Below are positions 18,712-27,291 of a DNA stretch of 64,000 nt, one piece after another. Every line of letters starts with the position of its first letter. Position 1 is the stretch's first letter. The stretch spans positions 62,001-126,000 of the forward strand of contig VBKI01000053.1 in NCBI GenBank assembly GCA_005879535.1. The letters are read 5' to 3'. The notes beneath the pieces were generated by a model. That model made no database searches. It had not been told where the DNA came from and worked only from the letters and a program-made list of their open reading frames with translations. The stretch is from Deltaproteobacteria bacterium (GTDB taxonomy: Bacteria > Myxococcota > Myxococcia > Myxococcales > 40CM-4-68-19). The position numbers were made by a program, and so were the translations under genes.

Positions 18712-19899
18712 TCACGGCTCCTGCATGGTTTTGAACGGCTCGCGCAGGAGCCGGCGCGCCTTGCGGATCATCCGCAGCGCCCGCTGCGGCAAGGCGGCCT
18801 TCACTGCTGCGCGGGCAAAGAGGGTTGCTCCGAGCGCCGCCCGCGCCGCGCGCGCGCGCGTGCCGCGCCAGAGACGGATCTGGATGGTCCAACGTTCCCC
18901 GCGCGACCAGTCGGCCTTGTACCCCTCGTTGCCGCGCAGGAAATCGAACTCCTTCAGACCTTCGCCGAAAGCGTCCTGGACCGTGCGCGCCAGCAGCACG
19001 AGCCCCACCGACTTGCAGGCCCAATTCGGGTCGTAGCCGGATTGGTAATAGTTGAACTTCGCGCCATGGATGACGCCGTAGACGGAGGCGACCGGACGGC
19101 GCGCCGCGTAAAGCGTGTACATGCGGAGCATGCCCGCCTGCGCGAGGCGCTGCGCCGCGTCACGGTGGAACGCCTCGTGCCGCTCGTCGCTGAGGCCGTC
19201 GGAGCCACCTTCGACCGACCAGCGGGCGCGGTGAAGCTGGAGGAACTCCTCGGTCGCCCTGACCGCGTCCTGCGGGGTGCGGGCACAACCGACGGAGACG
19301 CCCGGCTGCCGGTAGAGCCACTTCTCGCGCCTCCGGAGGTTTTCCCTCCGCCCAAGGCCTTCGAGATACTGCTCCCAGGTCCCGGTGAGCGGGATGTATG
19401 GACAGACGTATCGCACGCGTCCGTCGCGCAGGATGCCGGCGGCCGTCCCGGGCGGAAAGCGCTGCGCCAGCTGGAGCGCGGTGAAGCTCTCGCGCCAGAG
19501 GCCGTCGAGATCGCAGACGTCCCAGGGCAGCTCGACGAGCCTGGCCAGGCAATGCTCGATGACCTCCCGCTCGCGGCCAGGCTCCGAGAGCAGGTCGAGG
19601 TCGTCGCAGCCGGTGTCGCCGTCGCCGAGGAACGCCAGGCGGCGGACCTCGACGCCTCCCAGCCGCGCGGTCTCGATGAAAACCGGAAGCAGGCCGATGA
19701 GACGTCCGCCCTCGCGCACGCAGAGCGTGGCCAGGTCGCGGCCTTCGCCGAAGTGCTTCCACCACGGCTCCAGCCATTCCGGGCCCAGGAACATGTTCCC
19801 GCTGCGCGAGCGCAAGTTCAGATCGCGCCATTCCCCGGCGCCGGGTGCGCCGATCGTCGTCTCGATCGGGAGCACCTCGATCACGCGCGCCTCGCTCAC
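18712..19899 (-). CDS. BioF2/FemAB-like GNAT-fold acyltransferase
   Basis: 395 residues. Central segments RRENLRRREKWLYRQ, FLQLHRARW and a C-terminal YYQSGYDPNWACKSVGLVLL followed by EFDFLRGNEGYKADWS match the BioF2-like (Acetyltransf_6/CelD-like) acyltransferases common in EPS loci linked to XrtA. These are thought to attach an acyl or aminoacyl group to an amino sugar. The GTG start overlaps the aminotransferase stop (GTGA). The C-terminal tail is rich in Arg and Lys and may bind membrane or nucleic acid. A related gene lies on the other side of the aminotransferase. Confidence 0.8.
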   Translation of the reverse strand: MSEARVIEVLPIETTIGAPGAGEWRDLNLRSRSGNMFLGPEWLEPWWKHFGEGRDLATLCVREGGRLIGLLPVFIETARLGGVEVRRLAFLGDGDTGCDDLDLLSEPGREREVIEHCLARLVELPWDVCDLDGLWRESFTALQLAQRFPPGTAAGILRDGRVRYVCPYIPLTGTWEQYLEGLGRRENLRRREKWLYRQPGVSVGCARTPQDAVRATEEFLQLHRARWSVEGGSDGLSDERHEAFHRDAAQRLAQAGMLRMYTLYAARRPVASVYGVIHGAKFNYYQSGYDPNWACKSVGLVLLARTVQDAFGEGLKEFDFLRGNEGYKADWSRGERWTIQIRLWRGTRARAARAALGATLFARAAVKAALPQRALRMIRKARRLLREPFKTMQEP

Positions 19900-21095
19900 C
19901 GCAAGAGCTCCCGCACGCAGGTCGCGACGTGCTCCGCGTCTGCCGGTGAGAGGTCCTGGTGGACCGGCAACTCGAGCACGCGCTCCCGCAGCCGGTCGAC
20001 TTCGGGGAAGAGGCCGGGGGGCACCGCCGGATGCCGCACGCGCCAGAAGTCGACGGTCTCCACGCCGCGCGCGAGCAGGCGCGCCATCGCGCCCGCCTTG
20101 TCGTCCACCGGCATCGGATAGAAGAGCGGACAGACGCCTGGCTTGAGCTCGCCCGTCACCGGCGGCGCCACGTCGCGGAGCGCGGCGTAGAGCAGGAAGT
20201 AGTTCCTGCGGCGGCGTTCGACGATCCCGGCGGTGTCCTGGTTGCGCAGCACCAGATGGCTCGCCGCGCTCATCCCCAGCTGGACGTCGTCGATGTTGAA
20301 GTGCTGCGTCCCCGTGGCGACGCGCTCGACGTTCGCGCGCCGGACCACCCAGCGTCCGGCGTCGCGCATGGCTTGCCGGACGCGCCTGCCCACCTCGCCG
20401 GTGCGCAGCTCGAGATTCGAGAGCATGTTGCCGATCAGGTGCGAGGCGGTACTGGCCAGCGCCGGCGGCCGCACCGGCGCAAGCAGGTCCAGCTTCTTCG
20501 CGTAGTCGCCACGGGCGAGCAGCGCGCCCCCGTTCGGGACCGGAATGGTCTTGTAGAGGCAGAAGACGGAGAGGTCGCCGAAGGAGCCGAGCGGCTTCTC
20601 ACCGTCGCGCGAGAGGAGCGCCAGCGCGCAATCCTCGATCACGGGGACGCCCAGCTCGTTCGCGAGCTGCCGCGCCGCGTGCATGTCCTGGGGGAACCCG
20701 GCGTAGTGGATGACGTATAGCGCCGCCGCTCCGGCGGACTTCGCCTTCGCGTCCTCGAAGTCCGCCCGCATCTGCGAATCGACGCGGAAGAAGACCGGCT
20801 GCACGCCCGCGGCGAGCAGCGTCTCCAGCTCGACGCCGTGGTGATAGGCGGGCACGAGCACTTTCTTGCCGGCGAGCCCGAGCAGCTGAACGGCATCCCA
20901 GACGGCGTTCCGCGCGAAATAGCGATAGCGCAGGCCCGGCTGGTCGAAAGGAAAGACCAGCGGCACCGTAGCGGCGATCCGCGGGAACAGCATGTGCGGC
21001 CACGTCGTCTGCATGGCCGGAACCGTCCGCTGGGGCGTGGGGGCCTTTTCGCCCCTGCCTTCCGCGACCCGCAGTCGCTGCGCCGTGTTTGCCAT
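19896..21095 (-). CDS. DegT/DnrJ/EryC1-family PLP aminotransferase
   Basis: 399 residues. The PLP-lysine region is FCLYKTIPVPNGGALL, with VLVPAYHHGVELETLLAAG (cofactor-phosphate side) and VIEDCALALLS (the Asp contacting the pyridine nitrogen) upstream. Family members aminate keto sugars on nucleotide carriers. Placed between two BioF2/FemAB-like genes, it suggests formation of an amino sugar that is then N-acylated. The ATG at 21095 comes 2 nt after the upstream stop and has GGAGGAAC at good spacing. The 4-nt overlap downstream couples it to the next gene. Confidence 0.86.
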   Translation of the reverse strand: MANTAQRLRVAEGRGEKAPTPQRTVPAMQTTWPHMLFPRIAATVPLVFPFDQPGLRYRYFARNAVWDAVQLLGLAGKKVLVPAYHHGVELETLLAAGVQPVFFRVDSQMRADFEDAKAKSAGAAALYVIHYAGFPQDMHAARQLANELGVPVIEDCALALLSRDGEKPLGSFGDLSVFCLYKTIPVPNGGALLARGDYAKKLDLLAPVRPPALASTASHLIGNMLSNLELRTGEVGRRVRQAMRDAGRWVVRRANVERVATGTQHFNIDDVQLGMSAASHLVLRNQDTAGIVERRRRNYFLLYAALRDVAPPVTGELKPGVCPLFYPMPVDDKAGAMARLLARGVETVDFWRVRHPAVPPGLFPEVDRLRERVLELPVHQDLSPADAEHVATCVRELLR

Positions 21096-21097
21096 GG

Positions 21098-22237
21098 TCA
21101 GTTCCTCCGCAACAGCGCACGCAGTATGGGCCAACCCACGAAGCGCGCCCCGTGGACCAGCTTTCCCGCCCGCGTCGGCCGGAAGATGGTGAGCCAGAAG
21201 TGCGTCCTCAACTGGCTCTCCCAGTCCAGCTTCCACTCCATGCAAGGGCCGAGGAAATCGAACTCGGCGAGACCGCGCTCGCACGAGTCGTGGATGGCCT
21301 CGGATACCATCTGCTGCCCGGGCGAGTGCTCGTGCAGCGCCTCGTCGTAGCCGATCTTGATGAGGAAATGGCGTTGGGCGTGGACGACGCTCAGATGCGC
21401 GGCCACCGGCTTGCCGCCGAGGGTCAGCGTGCCAAGGGCGAGAGCGCCGCGCTTCGCCGCGTCTCGCGCGATCTGCGTATAGAAGCCCACCAGCTCGGGG
21501 CGCAGGGCGATGGCGGTTCCGTCCTTGCCCTTCCATCCCCCCGCCTCGATCTCGAGGAAGTCCGCGAGAGCCGCGTCGAGCGCCTTCGCATCCTTGCCGT
21601 CCACCTGCGCGTACTTGATCTCGCCCTTCTCGGCGAGGCGCCGCTTTCGTCGCCTCAGGTTCTGGCGGAACTTGGCGTCCAGCGCCTTCTCCACGGCGTC
21701 GTAGCTCTTCGGCAGCAACAGGTACGGCGAACGGAGCGAGACCCAGAGGCCGCAGAGGTACCCGGCCTCCTCCGCCCAGTCACGCAGCTGCCACTCGGGC
21801 GCGCCGGCGGGCAGGTCGCGCAAGCGGAGGCGATCCCATCCCGGGGTCTCCGCCAGCCGCTCCCAGATCATCCGCAGGCCTTCCTCGCCCCGGCGACCCA
21901 GGAGGACGCCACCCCGTTGCGAGTGGTCGTTGCTCGGGGTGTGCCAGGTGGTCATCGGGACGAAGCACGTGTCGGCGCTCCGTTCCCTCGTCTCGATCAG
22001 CGGAACCGCGGCGCAGATCTCCTTGCCGGCGCGCGCCATGAACGTCCGCAGCGTCGCTCCGGGCGCGAAATTCTCGATCCATGCCCGCAGCCACTCGTGG
22101 CGGAGCATGGGCTCGTCGCGCGGCCCGCGCGAGAGGGCGGCGTTCCATTCCCGCTCGAGCTGCACGAACGCATCGCGTCCCTCGACGACGTCGAGGCGCA
22201 GCTCGGGCTCGGGCTGCTGCTTGAGCGCAACGCTCAT
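21098..22237 (-). CDS. BioF2/FemAB-like GNAT-fold acyltransferase (second copy)
   Basis: 379 residues. It has LDAKFRQNLRRRKRRLAEKG, EIEAGGWKGKDGTAI, LTLGGKPVAAHLSVVHAQRH and IKIGYDEALHEHSPGQQM, then EFDFLGPCMEWKLDWES. These are the same architecture as the gene at 18712-19899 but clearly divergent in sequence, so an old duplication or independent recruitment is likely. ATGA overlap couples it to the sugar transferase upstream. The role is inferred as acylation of an amino sugar in the repeat unit; peptidoglycan-type FemAB activity is less likely in this context. Confidence 0.82.
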   Translation of the reverse strand: MSVALKQQPEPELRLDVVEGRDAFVQLEREWNAALSRGPRDEPMLRHEWLRAWIENFAPGATLRTFMARAGKEICAAVPLIETRERSADTCFVPMTTWHTPSNDHSQRGGVLLGRRGEEGLRMIWERLAETPGWDRLRLRDLPAGAPEWQLRDWAEEAGYLCGLWVSLRSPYLLLPKSYDAVEKALDAKFRQNLRRRKRRLAEKGEIKYAQVDGKDAKALDAALADFLEIEAGGWKGKDGTAIALRPELVGFYTQIARDAAKRGALALGTLTLGGKPVAAHLSVVHAQRHFLIKIGYDEALHEHSPGQQMVSEAIHDSCERGLAEFDFLGPCMEWKLDWESQLRTHFWLTIFRPTRAGKLVHGARFVGWPILRALLRRN

Positions 22238-23832
22238 CGCGCGCCCCGACCGAAGAGGACGATCTTCACGGTGTGGAAGCAGATCGCCAGATCGAGGAAG
22301 AGCGACTGGTGCTGCACGTAGTACAGGTCGTACTCGAGCTTGGCGCAGGCGTCCTCGACCGAAGAGCCGTACGAATACCGGATCTGTGCCCAACCGGTGA
22401 TTCCAGGCTTCACCGCCTCGCGCAGCCCGTAGAACGGGATCTGCGTCTTGAGCTGCTGCACGAAGAACGGCCGCTCCGGCCGCGGGCCCACGAACGACAT
22501 GTCGCCGCGGAAGACGGCAAACACCTGAGGAATCTCGTCGAGGCGCGTCTTGCGGAGGAAGGCGCCCATCCGGGTGACGCGCGGATCGCGGTGCGAGGCC
22601 CAGACCGGCCCGGAATGCGTTTCCGCGTCCTTGCGCATCGTGCGGAGCTTGTGGAGCCGGTAGATCCTCCCTCCCCGGCCGACGCGCTCCTGGAAGTAGA
22701 AGACCGGCCCTTTGGAGTCGAGCTTGATCAGGATCGACAGCACGGCCAGGAGCGGGGCGGTGCAGACGACCAGGATGCTGCTCATCACCAGATCGAACAC
22801 GCGCTTGGCGGCCGTGCGGACCGGCGAGTTCAGGCCCTCGCCGATGGCGAGATCGCTCGGCCGTACCAGCGCCATGGGGATGCGGCGCAGCACGCGCTCG
22901 GCGAACCTCTGCGCGGGCAGGACCGTCACTCCCGACAGCCGCAGGCGGATGAACTCCTCGATGGGCATGCGCGAACGCCGCTCGTCGGCGGCGATCACCA
23001 CCGTGTCGACGCGCAGGTCGCGCACCGCTCCGGTGAGCGTCCGCGCGGTCACCGCGATGGCAGGATTCGGGTGCGTGGGAAGCGGCACGACCGCCGCGAG
23101 AGGCTTCTCCTCCGGCGGACGTCGCGCGGCGACCTTCGCCTCCGCCATCGGTCCCTTGATCTGCGACGGAGCGCCGCCGGGACCGACGATGAGCTGTGAT
23201 GCGGGAAGCACTTCCGCCGTTGCGCCGAGCGCAACTTCGCCGCCGCGGACCTCCCCTCGCTCGACCAGCGATCCGGCCGCGGCGATCACTTCGCCGCCGC
23301 CCGCCGCGATCTGCTGCGGCTGGGAGAGGTCCACCGTCGGATCGAGCTTGCCGGCGATCTCGTACTCCCCGTACGCCTCGCTGCGGACGATGCGCTCGAT
23401 CTCGGCGGCGCGCTGTCCGGCCCCGATCACCAGCACGCGGTTGTGGCCCCGCTCGTCCAGCCGCGCCACCAGGGCCGCCCGCGCCAGCAAGACGCCCACG
23501 CTGGCCACGCCGATGGTATCGATCAACGCGCCGCGCGGCAGGGCTCCGCCGCCGAGCAGCCCGAAGATCGCCGCGGCGAGCGCGGCGAAGCCGAGCGCCT
23601 TGAGGACGTTGGCTCCCCGGGTCCGATCGTTGCGCATCACCTGCGGGTCATAGAGGTCGGCGAGGTAGAGCGCCGCCGGCACGCAACCCGCAGCCCCGAC
23701 CAGGGCGGCGAGCTCGCGCCAGCCGCGCGCGTCGTGTCCGCTGATGGAGAGCGCCACGCCCACCAGCGCCGCCTCGACGAACACCAGGCGGGCGGCGCGT
23801 CCGCTATACCAGTGCCCCGAGAACTGCGGCAT
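22234..23832 (-). CDS. Polyprenyl glycosylphosphotransferase (initiating sugar transferase)
   Basis: 532 residues. N-terminal hydrophobic helices are followed by a CoA-binding-like domain and the C-terminal bacterial sugar transferase domain: KRVFDLVMSS, GPVFYFQERVGRGG, KLRTMRKDAE, RKTRLDEIPQ, GDMSFVGPRPERP and KPGITGWAQI. It starts repeat-unit synthesis by moving sugar-1-phosphate from UDP-sugar to undecaprenyl phosphate. Residues of about 168-262 form an unusual low-complexity insertion (Ala, Gly, Glu, Pro rich) inside the central domain that typical EpsB/WbaP-like proteins lack. The ribosome site is weak (AAGGGGG about 13 nt upstream). Confidence 0.9.
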   Translation of the reverse strand: MPQFSGHWYSGRAARLVFVEAALVGVALSISGHDARGWRELAALVGAAGCVPAALYLADLYDPQVMRNDRTRGANVLKALGFAALAAAIFGLLGGGALPRGALIDTIGVASVGVLLARAALVARLDERGHNRVLVIGAGQRAAEIERIVRSEAYGEYEIAGKLDPTVDLSQPQQIAAGGGEVIAAAGSLVERGEVRGGEVALGATAEVLPASQLIVGPGGAPSQIKGPMAEAKVAARRPPEEKPLAAVVPLPTHPNPAIAVTARTLTGAVRDLRVDTVVIAADERRSRMPIEEFIRLRLSGVTVLPAQRFAERVLRRIPMALVRPSDLAIGEGLNSPVRTAAKRVFDLVMSSILVVCTAPLLAVLSILIKLDSKGPVFYFQERVGRGGRIYRLHKLRTMRKDAETHSGPVWASHRDPRVTRMGAFLRKTRLDEIPQVFAVFRGDMSFVGPRPERPFFVQQLKTQIPFYGLREAVKPGITGWAQIRYSYGSSVEDACAKLEYDLYYVQHQSLFLDLAICFHTVKIVLFGRGAR

Positions 23833-23847
23833 GGCGAGAAGGCCCCC

Positions 23848-24624
23848 TTACTTGCCACTCGGGAGTTGACCCTTGACCAAAGGCAAGGGGGCGGGAACGC
23901 GGGACGGCTCGACGCCGTTGAGCACCAGGCCCCAGACGGGCGCGCCTTGCAGCGAGCGCACCGCGGCGGCCACCTGCTCGCGAGGCGTGTTGCCCGCGCG
24001 CGCGACCATCACGATGCCGTCCGCCTTGTACGCGACCACCTGGGCGTCCGCCGTCGCCAGCGCGGGCGGAACGTCGAGATAGATCTCGTCGAAGAGCGTG
24101 CGCAGGAGCGAGAGGGTCTGCGCGAAGCGCGGCCCCGCGAGCAGCGACGCCGACTCGGCCCCCGGGGCCCGCCCGGCGGCGATCACCGCGAGGTGTCCCT
24201 CGTGGTAACGGCCCAGCGCCTCGCCCACCTCCGTCTTGCCGGTGAGGACGTCCGCGAGACCTGCCCTTCCCCCCATGTCGAAGAGCTGCGCGAGCCCGCC
24301 GCGTCGCAGGTCGCAGTCCACCAGCGCCACCCGGGCATCGCGCGAGCGCGCCGCCGTCAGCGCCAGGTTGGCCGCCGTCAGCGAAACGCCTTCGCCCCGG
24401 ATCGCGCTGGTCACGGCGACGACGGCGCCGCCCTGGATGGCCTCGCCCCGCAGCGACCGGATGTGCCGCAGCCGGTGCAACAGCATGCGGTACTGCTCGG
24501 CGGCCGCGCTCATCGGCGCGGTCAGGGCGACCAGCCGCTCGTCGACCGACGTCTCCGCCGCTCCGCCCTCGATCCTCTCGAGGAAACGGCCCCGGCTCTC
24601 CACTGCCTTCGGAATGCTGGACAT
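23848..24624 (-). CDS. BY-kinase-like protein with degenerate Walker A
   Basis: 258 residues resembling the cytoplasmic tyrosine kinase of Wzc/CpsD-type chain-length systems. The expected GEGKT of Walker A reads GEGVS (Val80 where the nucleotide-binding Lys belongs). Walker A' is LVDCDLRRG (Asp103, Asp105), and a later EIYLDVPPALATADAQ is retained. There is no tyrosine cluster at the C-terminus. Catalysis is therefore doubtful, and the protein may be a structural pseudokinase partner of the adjacent chain-length protein. AAGGAG precedes the ATG. It could alternatively be a low-activity ATPase. Confidence 0.82.
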   Translation of the reverse strand: MSSIPKAVESRGRFLERIEGGAAETSVDERLVALTAPMSAAAEQYRMLLHRLRHIRSLRGEAIQGGAVVAVTSAIRGEGVSLTAANLALTAARSRDARVALVDCDLRRGGLAQLFDMGGRAGLADVLTGKTEVGEALGRYHEGHLAVIAAGRAPGAESASLLAGPRFAQTLSLLRTLFDEIYLDVPPALATADAQVVAYKADGIVMVARAGNTPREQVAAAVRSLQGAPVWGLVLNGVEPSRVPAPLPLVKGQLPSGK

Positions 24625-24663
24625 CGTGCTTCTCCTTTGGATTGGGGTTGGTCGTTCCTCGAC

Positions 24664-26046
24664 TTAAGCCTCGGCCTGCTGCTGCATCGGGAGCAGCGCC
24701 ACGGTGCCGGAGCCGTTGAGCTCGGGCACGCAGGCCAGGACGGGCAGCGCCAGCGCGGTACCGACTTCGCTCTCGCTGCGGATCGAGCGATCGGACAGTT
24801 CCTGCCCCGTCGAGACCGCGACGGCCAGAACCAGCGCTCCGAGCAGCGCCAAGAGCAGCGCCTGCTGGCGGTTGGGGCTGGAAGGAAGGGCCGGCGGCTG
24901 CGCGCTCTCCAGCACCCGGAAGGCGCTGGGGCCGCTCTTCTGCTCGAGGTCCGCCGTGATCTCCGCTTCCGCCTTCTTCGAGATGAGTTGCGTGACCTTC
25001 GCCTTGACCATGTCGGTGTCGCGGGTCAGCTCGGCCAGGTCGGCCGCGACCAGCGGGGCGACGGCGATGAGCTTGTCGATCTCCGTCTGCCGCTTCAACA
25101 GATCGGCAATCCGGTTGCGGCCGCGGGCGATGGCGTCGTTCATCCGCCGCAGCTCGAGGTCGTTGGCGGCCGCGCGGACGCGCGCGTTCTGCAGCCGGAC
25201 GCCCGTCGACTCGACCTCGCGCTTCATCGCGTCGACGTCCGGGTGGTCGGGGGTCAGCGACGCCTGCAACGTGGCCAGGCGCGCCCGCATCGTGTCGTAG
25301 AGCTCCTCGAGACGGCCGACCTCGGTGTCCTTGCCGAACGGCTGCGTGCCGAGCAGGTCGATGCGGCGTTGGGCCTCCTTGATGAACGTCTCCTCCAGCT
25401 CGACCTGCTTGGTCACCTCGTCGCGCTGGTGGAAGCGGGCCTCGATCAGCTCCGGCAGCGAATCGGAATTGGCGCGCTTGAAGGCGGTCACCTTGCTCTC
25501 CGCCTGCGTCAGCTCCCCGCGCATCTCCGCCAGCTTCTGGGTGATGATGTCACGGGTCCGCGTCACCTGGCCGGCGCGCACCTGGAGGTTGCCCTCGATG
25601 TACAGCTCGGCCAACCGGTTCGCGGCGCGAGCGGCGGTCTCCGGATTGCGGCTGCGGACGGTGATGGAGAACGCGCTCTCACCCTCCGCGTGGACCTCGG
25701 CGTCGGCGCGGAACGCGGTCACCGCCTCGTCCATGCTCTTTTCCCGCTCCTTGGGGTAGAGCTTGAGCTCCTCGATGGCGGTGGCCATCACCGACCGCGC
25801 GTAGATGCCCTCGCGCACGGACTTCACCTTCTGCTCCAGGTTGAGCGGGTTGACGACCGGCACCACCAGGTCGGGGTGCGGCATGAACGGCTCGACCATC
25901 ACCAGGGCGCGCGCCCGATATTCGTTCGGCAGCCGCGCGATCACCAGGGCAGCCAGAACCAGCACGCCAAACGCCACCACCGCCAGGGTCTTCCAGCGGC
26001 GCCGGACCGCGGCCCAGAGCTCGTCGATCGTGTACGTCCGATCCAT
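24664..26046 (-). CDS. Chain-length determinant (Wzz/GumC-type PCP) protein
   Basis: 460 residues. The N-terminal TM (VVAFGVLVLAALVIARL, about 24-40) is followed by a Wzz domain, a long periplasmic coiled coil (about 150-370), and a second TM near residues 415-435 preceded by the Pro-rich SAQPPALPSSPN. It is a polysaccharide co-polymerase without its own kinase domain; the kinase-like part is the next gene. It governs chain length and links the inner-membrane machinery to the OPX exporter. AGGAGAGGGG precedes the ATG. The short cytoplasmic tail has no Walker motifs. Confidence 0.9.
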   Translation of the reverse strand: MDRTYTIDELWAAVRRRWKTLAVVAFGVLVLAALVIARLPNEYRARALVMVEPFMPHPDLVVPVVNPLNLEQKVKSVREGIYARSVMATAIEELKLYPKEREKSMDEAVTAFRADAEVHAEGESAFSITVRSRNPETAARAANRLAELYIEGNLQVRAGQVTRTRDIITQKLAEMRGELTQAESKVTAFKRANSDSLPELIEARFHQRDEVTKQVELEETFIKEAQRRIDLLGTQPFGKDTEVGRLEELYDTMRARLATLQASLTPDHPDVDAMKREVESTGVRLQNARVRAAANDLELRRMNDAIARGRNRIADLLKRQTEIDKLIAVAPLVAADLAELTRDTDMVKAKVTQLISKKAEAEITADLEQKSGPSAFRVLESAQPPALPSSPNRQQALLLALLGALVLAVAVSTGQELSDRSIRSESEVGTALALPVLACVPELNGSGTVALLPMQQQAEA

Positions 26047-26089
26047 GTTTCCCCTCTCCTTCCATCCGCGGCCGCGGCCGCGAGAACCT

Positions 26090-27286
26090 TCACTCGAATC
26101 GCGCCTTTTCCCAGACCAGTCGCAGCTGCGCCACGTTGCGGTCCACCTGGTGCGCGGTGGTCAGGTCATTGATCCGCGCATCGCGCAGGGCAGCCGCCTC
26201 GATCCTCAGATCGCGCGTGAACTTCCAGGCGAGCCCGACCTCCGTGCCGTATCCCAGCGAGCCGATGTCCACGGCGTGGGAGAGGGCAGCGTTGCGATAC
26301 ATGCCAATCATGAAATGTGCCGAGACGTGCTCCCAGTCGCGGACCACCCCGAGCTCGGCGACGTCGCCAATCAGCGGTCCCGCTGTGCTGGGGCCGATCA
26401 CCAGGTCGTGCGCTACCTGCACGCTGATCGCCAGGGTTGGCGTGTAGCTCTCGAGTTGCACGCGCGCCGTGGGCATCGCCGCCTGCTGGAAGCCGGTGAC
26501 CATCACGCCGCCGGCCCGGACCGTGAGGTCCGTGGAGCGGTTGAGCGCGTAGGTGTAGCCGAGCCAGACGGAGTGGCCTTCATCGAGCAGGCCGCCGGGG
26601 GCGCCGTTGGGAGCGTGCGCGCTCCCGACCGGCGCGCCGACGCCGAAGAAGAGCTGCTCGCGCACACCCAGGTCCCACTTGCTGCGCGCGCTGGTCCGCC
26701 AGGCGTAACGAGCCTGGGGCGCAAGCATGTAGCCGTTTCCCGGATCGTTGGTTCCGAACGCCAGCGCCTGCGCGTCGACTCCGTAGTCGATCTCCGTCCG
26801 GGCGCTGAGCGCGTGCTGGACCTCGCCGCTGAATCGCGCGACGAAGATGTCACTCTGGCCGGGTCGCAAGAGCAGCCCGAGGCCGGCGATGGAGAATGGA
26901 TCCTGCGCATACGTCGCGCTGCTGCGGAACTGGAGCTTGTCACGCGGCGAGAGATGCACGCGCGTCGCCAGCGTACAGGTCTCGTTCGCCGCGAAGGCTC
27001 CGCTGGAAAGGCCGAACTCCTGCGGGTGCGCGAGCCGGGCCAGTCCCGCCTGGCAATCGGCGGCGACGTGCAGGTTGTGCTCGCCGAAGAGATCGAGCTT
27101 GATGCCCGGCACGGCCTGGCCGAACCCGTCGGCCCCCGAGCCGTTGAGCAGCACGTTGTCGTTGTACCCCGCCATCAACGAAATCCGGGGCCGCCATTCG
27201 ACGTAGACCTTCGCGCCCGCCTCCCCGGCCGCGAGGAGCGCGGCGAAAGCCACGAGCGGCGCCAGCCTGGTCGCGGCCATCGTCAT
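26090..27286 (-). CDS. Outer-membrane beta-barrel protein of the EPS export system
   Basis: 398 residues with a signal peptide (MTMAATRLAPLVAFAALLAA, cleaved near AGAKV). The mature part begins VYVEWRPRISLMAGYNDNV, typical of long beta-barrels in EPS loci, and continues as alternating amphipathic strands. It ends in an aromatic-rich strand with C-terminal Phe-Glu. Placed directly after a short OPX gene, it may form the actual outer-membrane pore, like the beta-barrel partners described for short OPX proteins in Myxococcus. TAGGAGCG precedes the ATG at 27286; a second ATG two codons on is possible. Confidence 0.78.
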   Translation of the reverse strand: MTMAATRLAPLVAFAALLAAGEAGAKVYVEWRPRISLMAGYNDNVLLNGSGADGFGQAVPGIKLDLFGEHNLHVAADCQAGLARLAHPQEFGLSSGAFAANETCTLATRVHLSPRDKLQFRSSATYAQDPFSIAGLGLLLRPGQSDIFVARFSGEVQHALSARTEIDYGVDAQALAFGTNDPGNGYMLAPQARYAWRTSARSKWDLGVREQLFFGVGAPVGSAHAPNGAPGGLLDEGHSVWLGYTYALNRSTDLTVRAGGVMVTGFQQAAMPTARVQLESYTPTLAISVQVAHDLVIGPSTAGPLIGDVAELGVVRDWEHVSAHFMIGMYRNAALSHAVDIGSLGYGTEVGLAWKFTRDLRIEAAALRDARINDLTTAHQVDRNVAQLRLVWEKARFE

Positions 27287-27291
27287 CGCTC

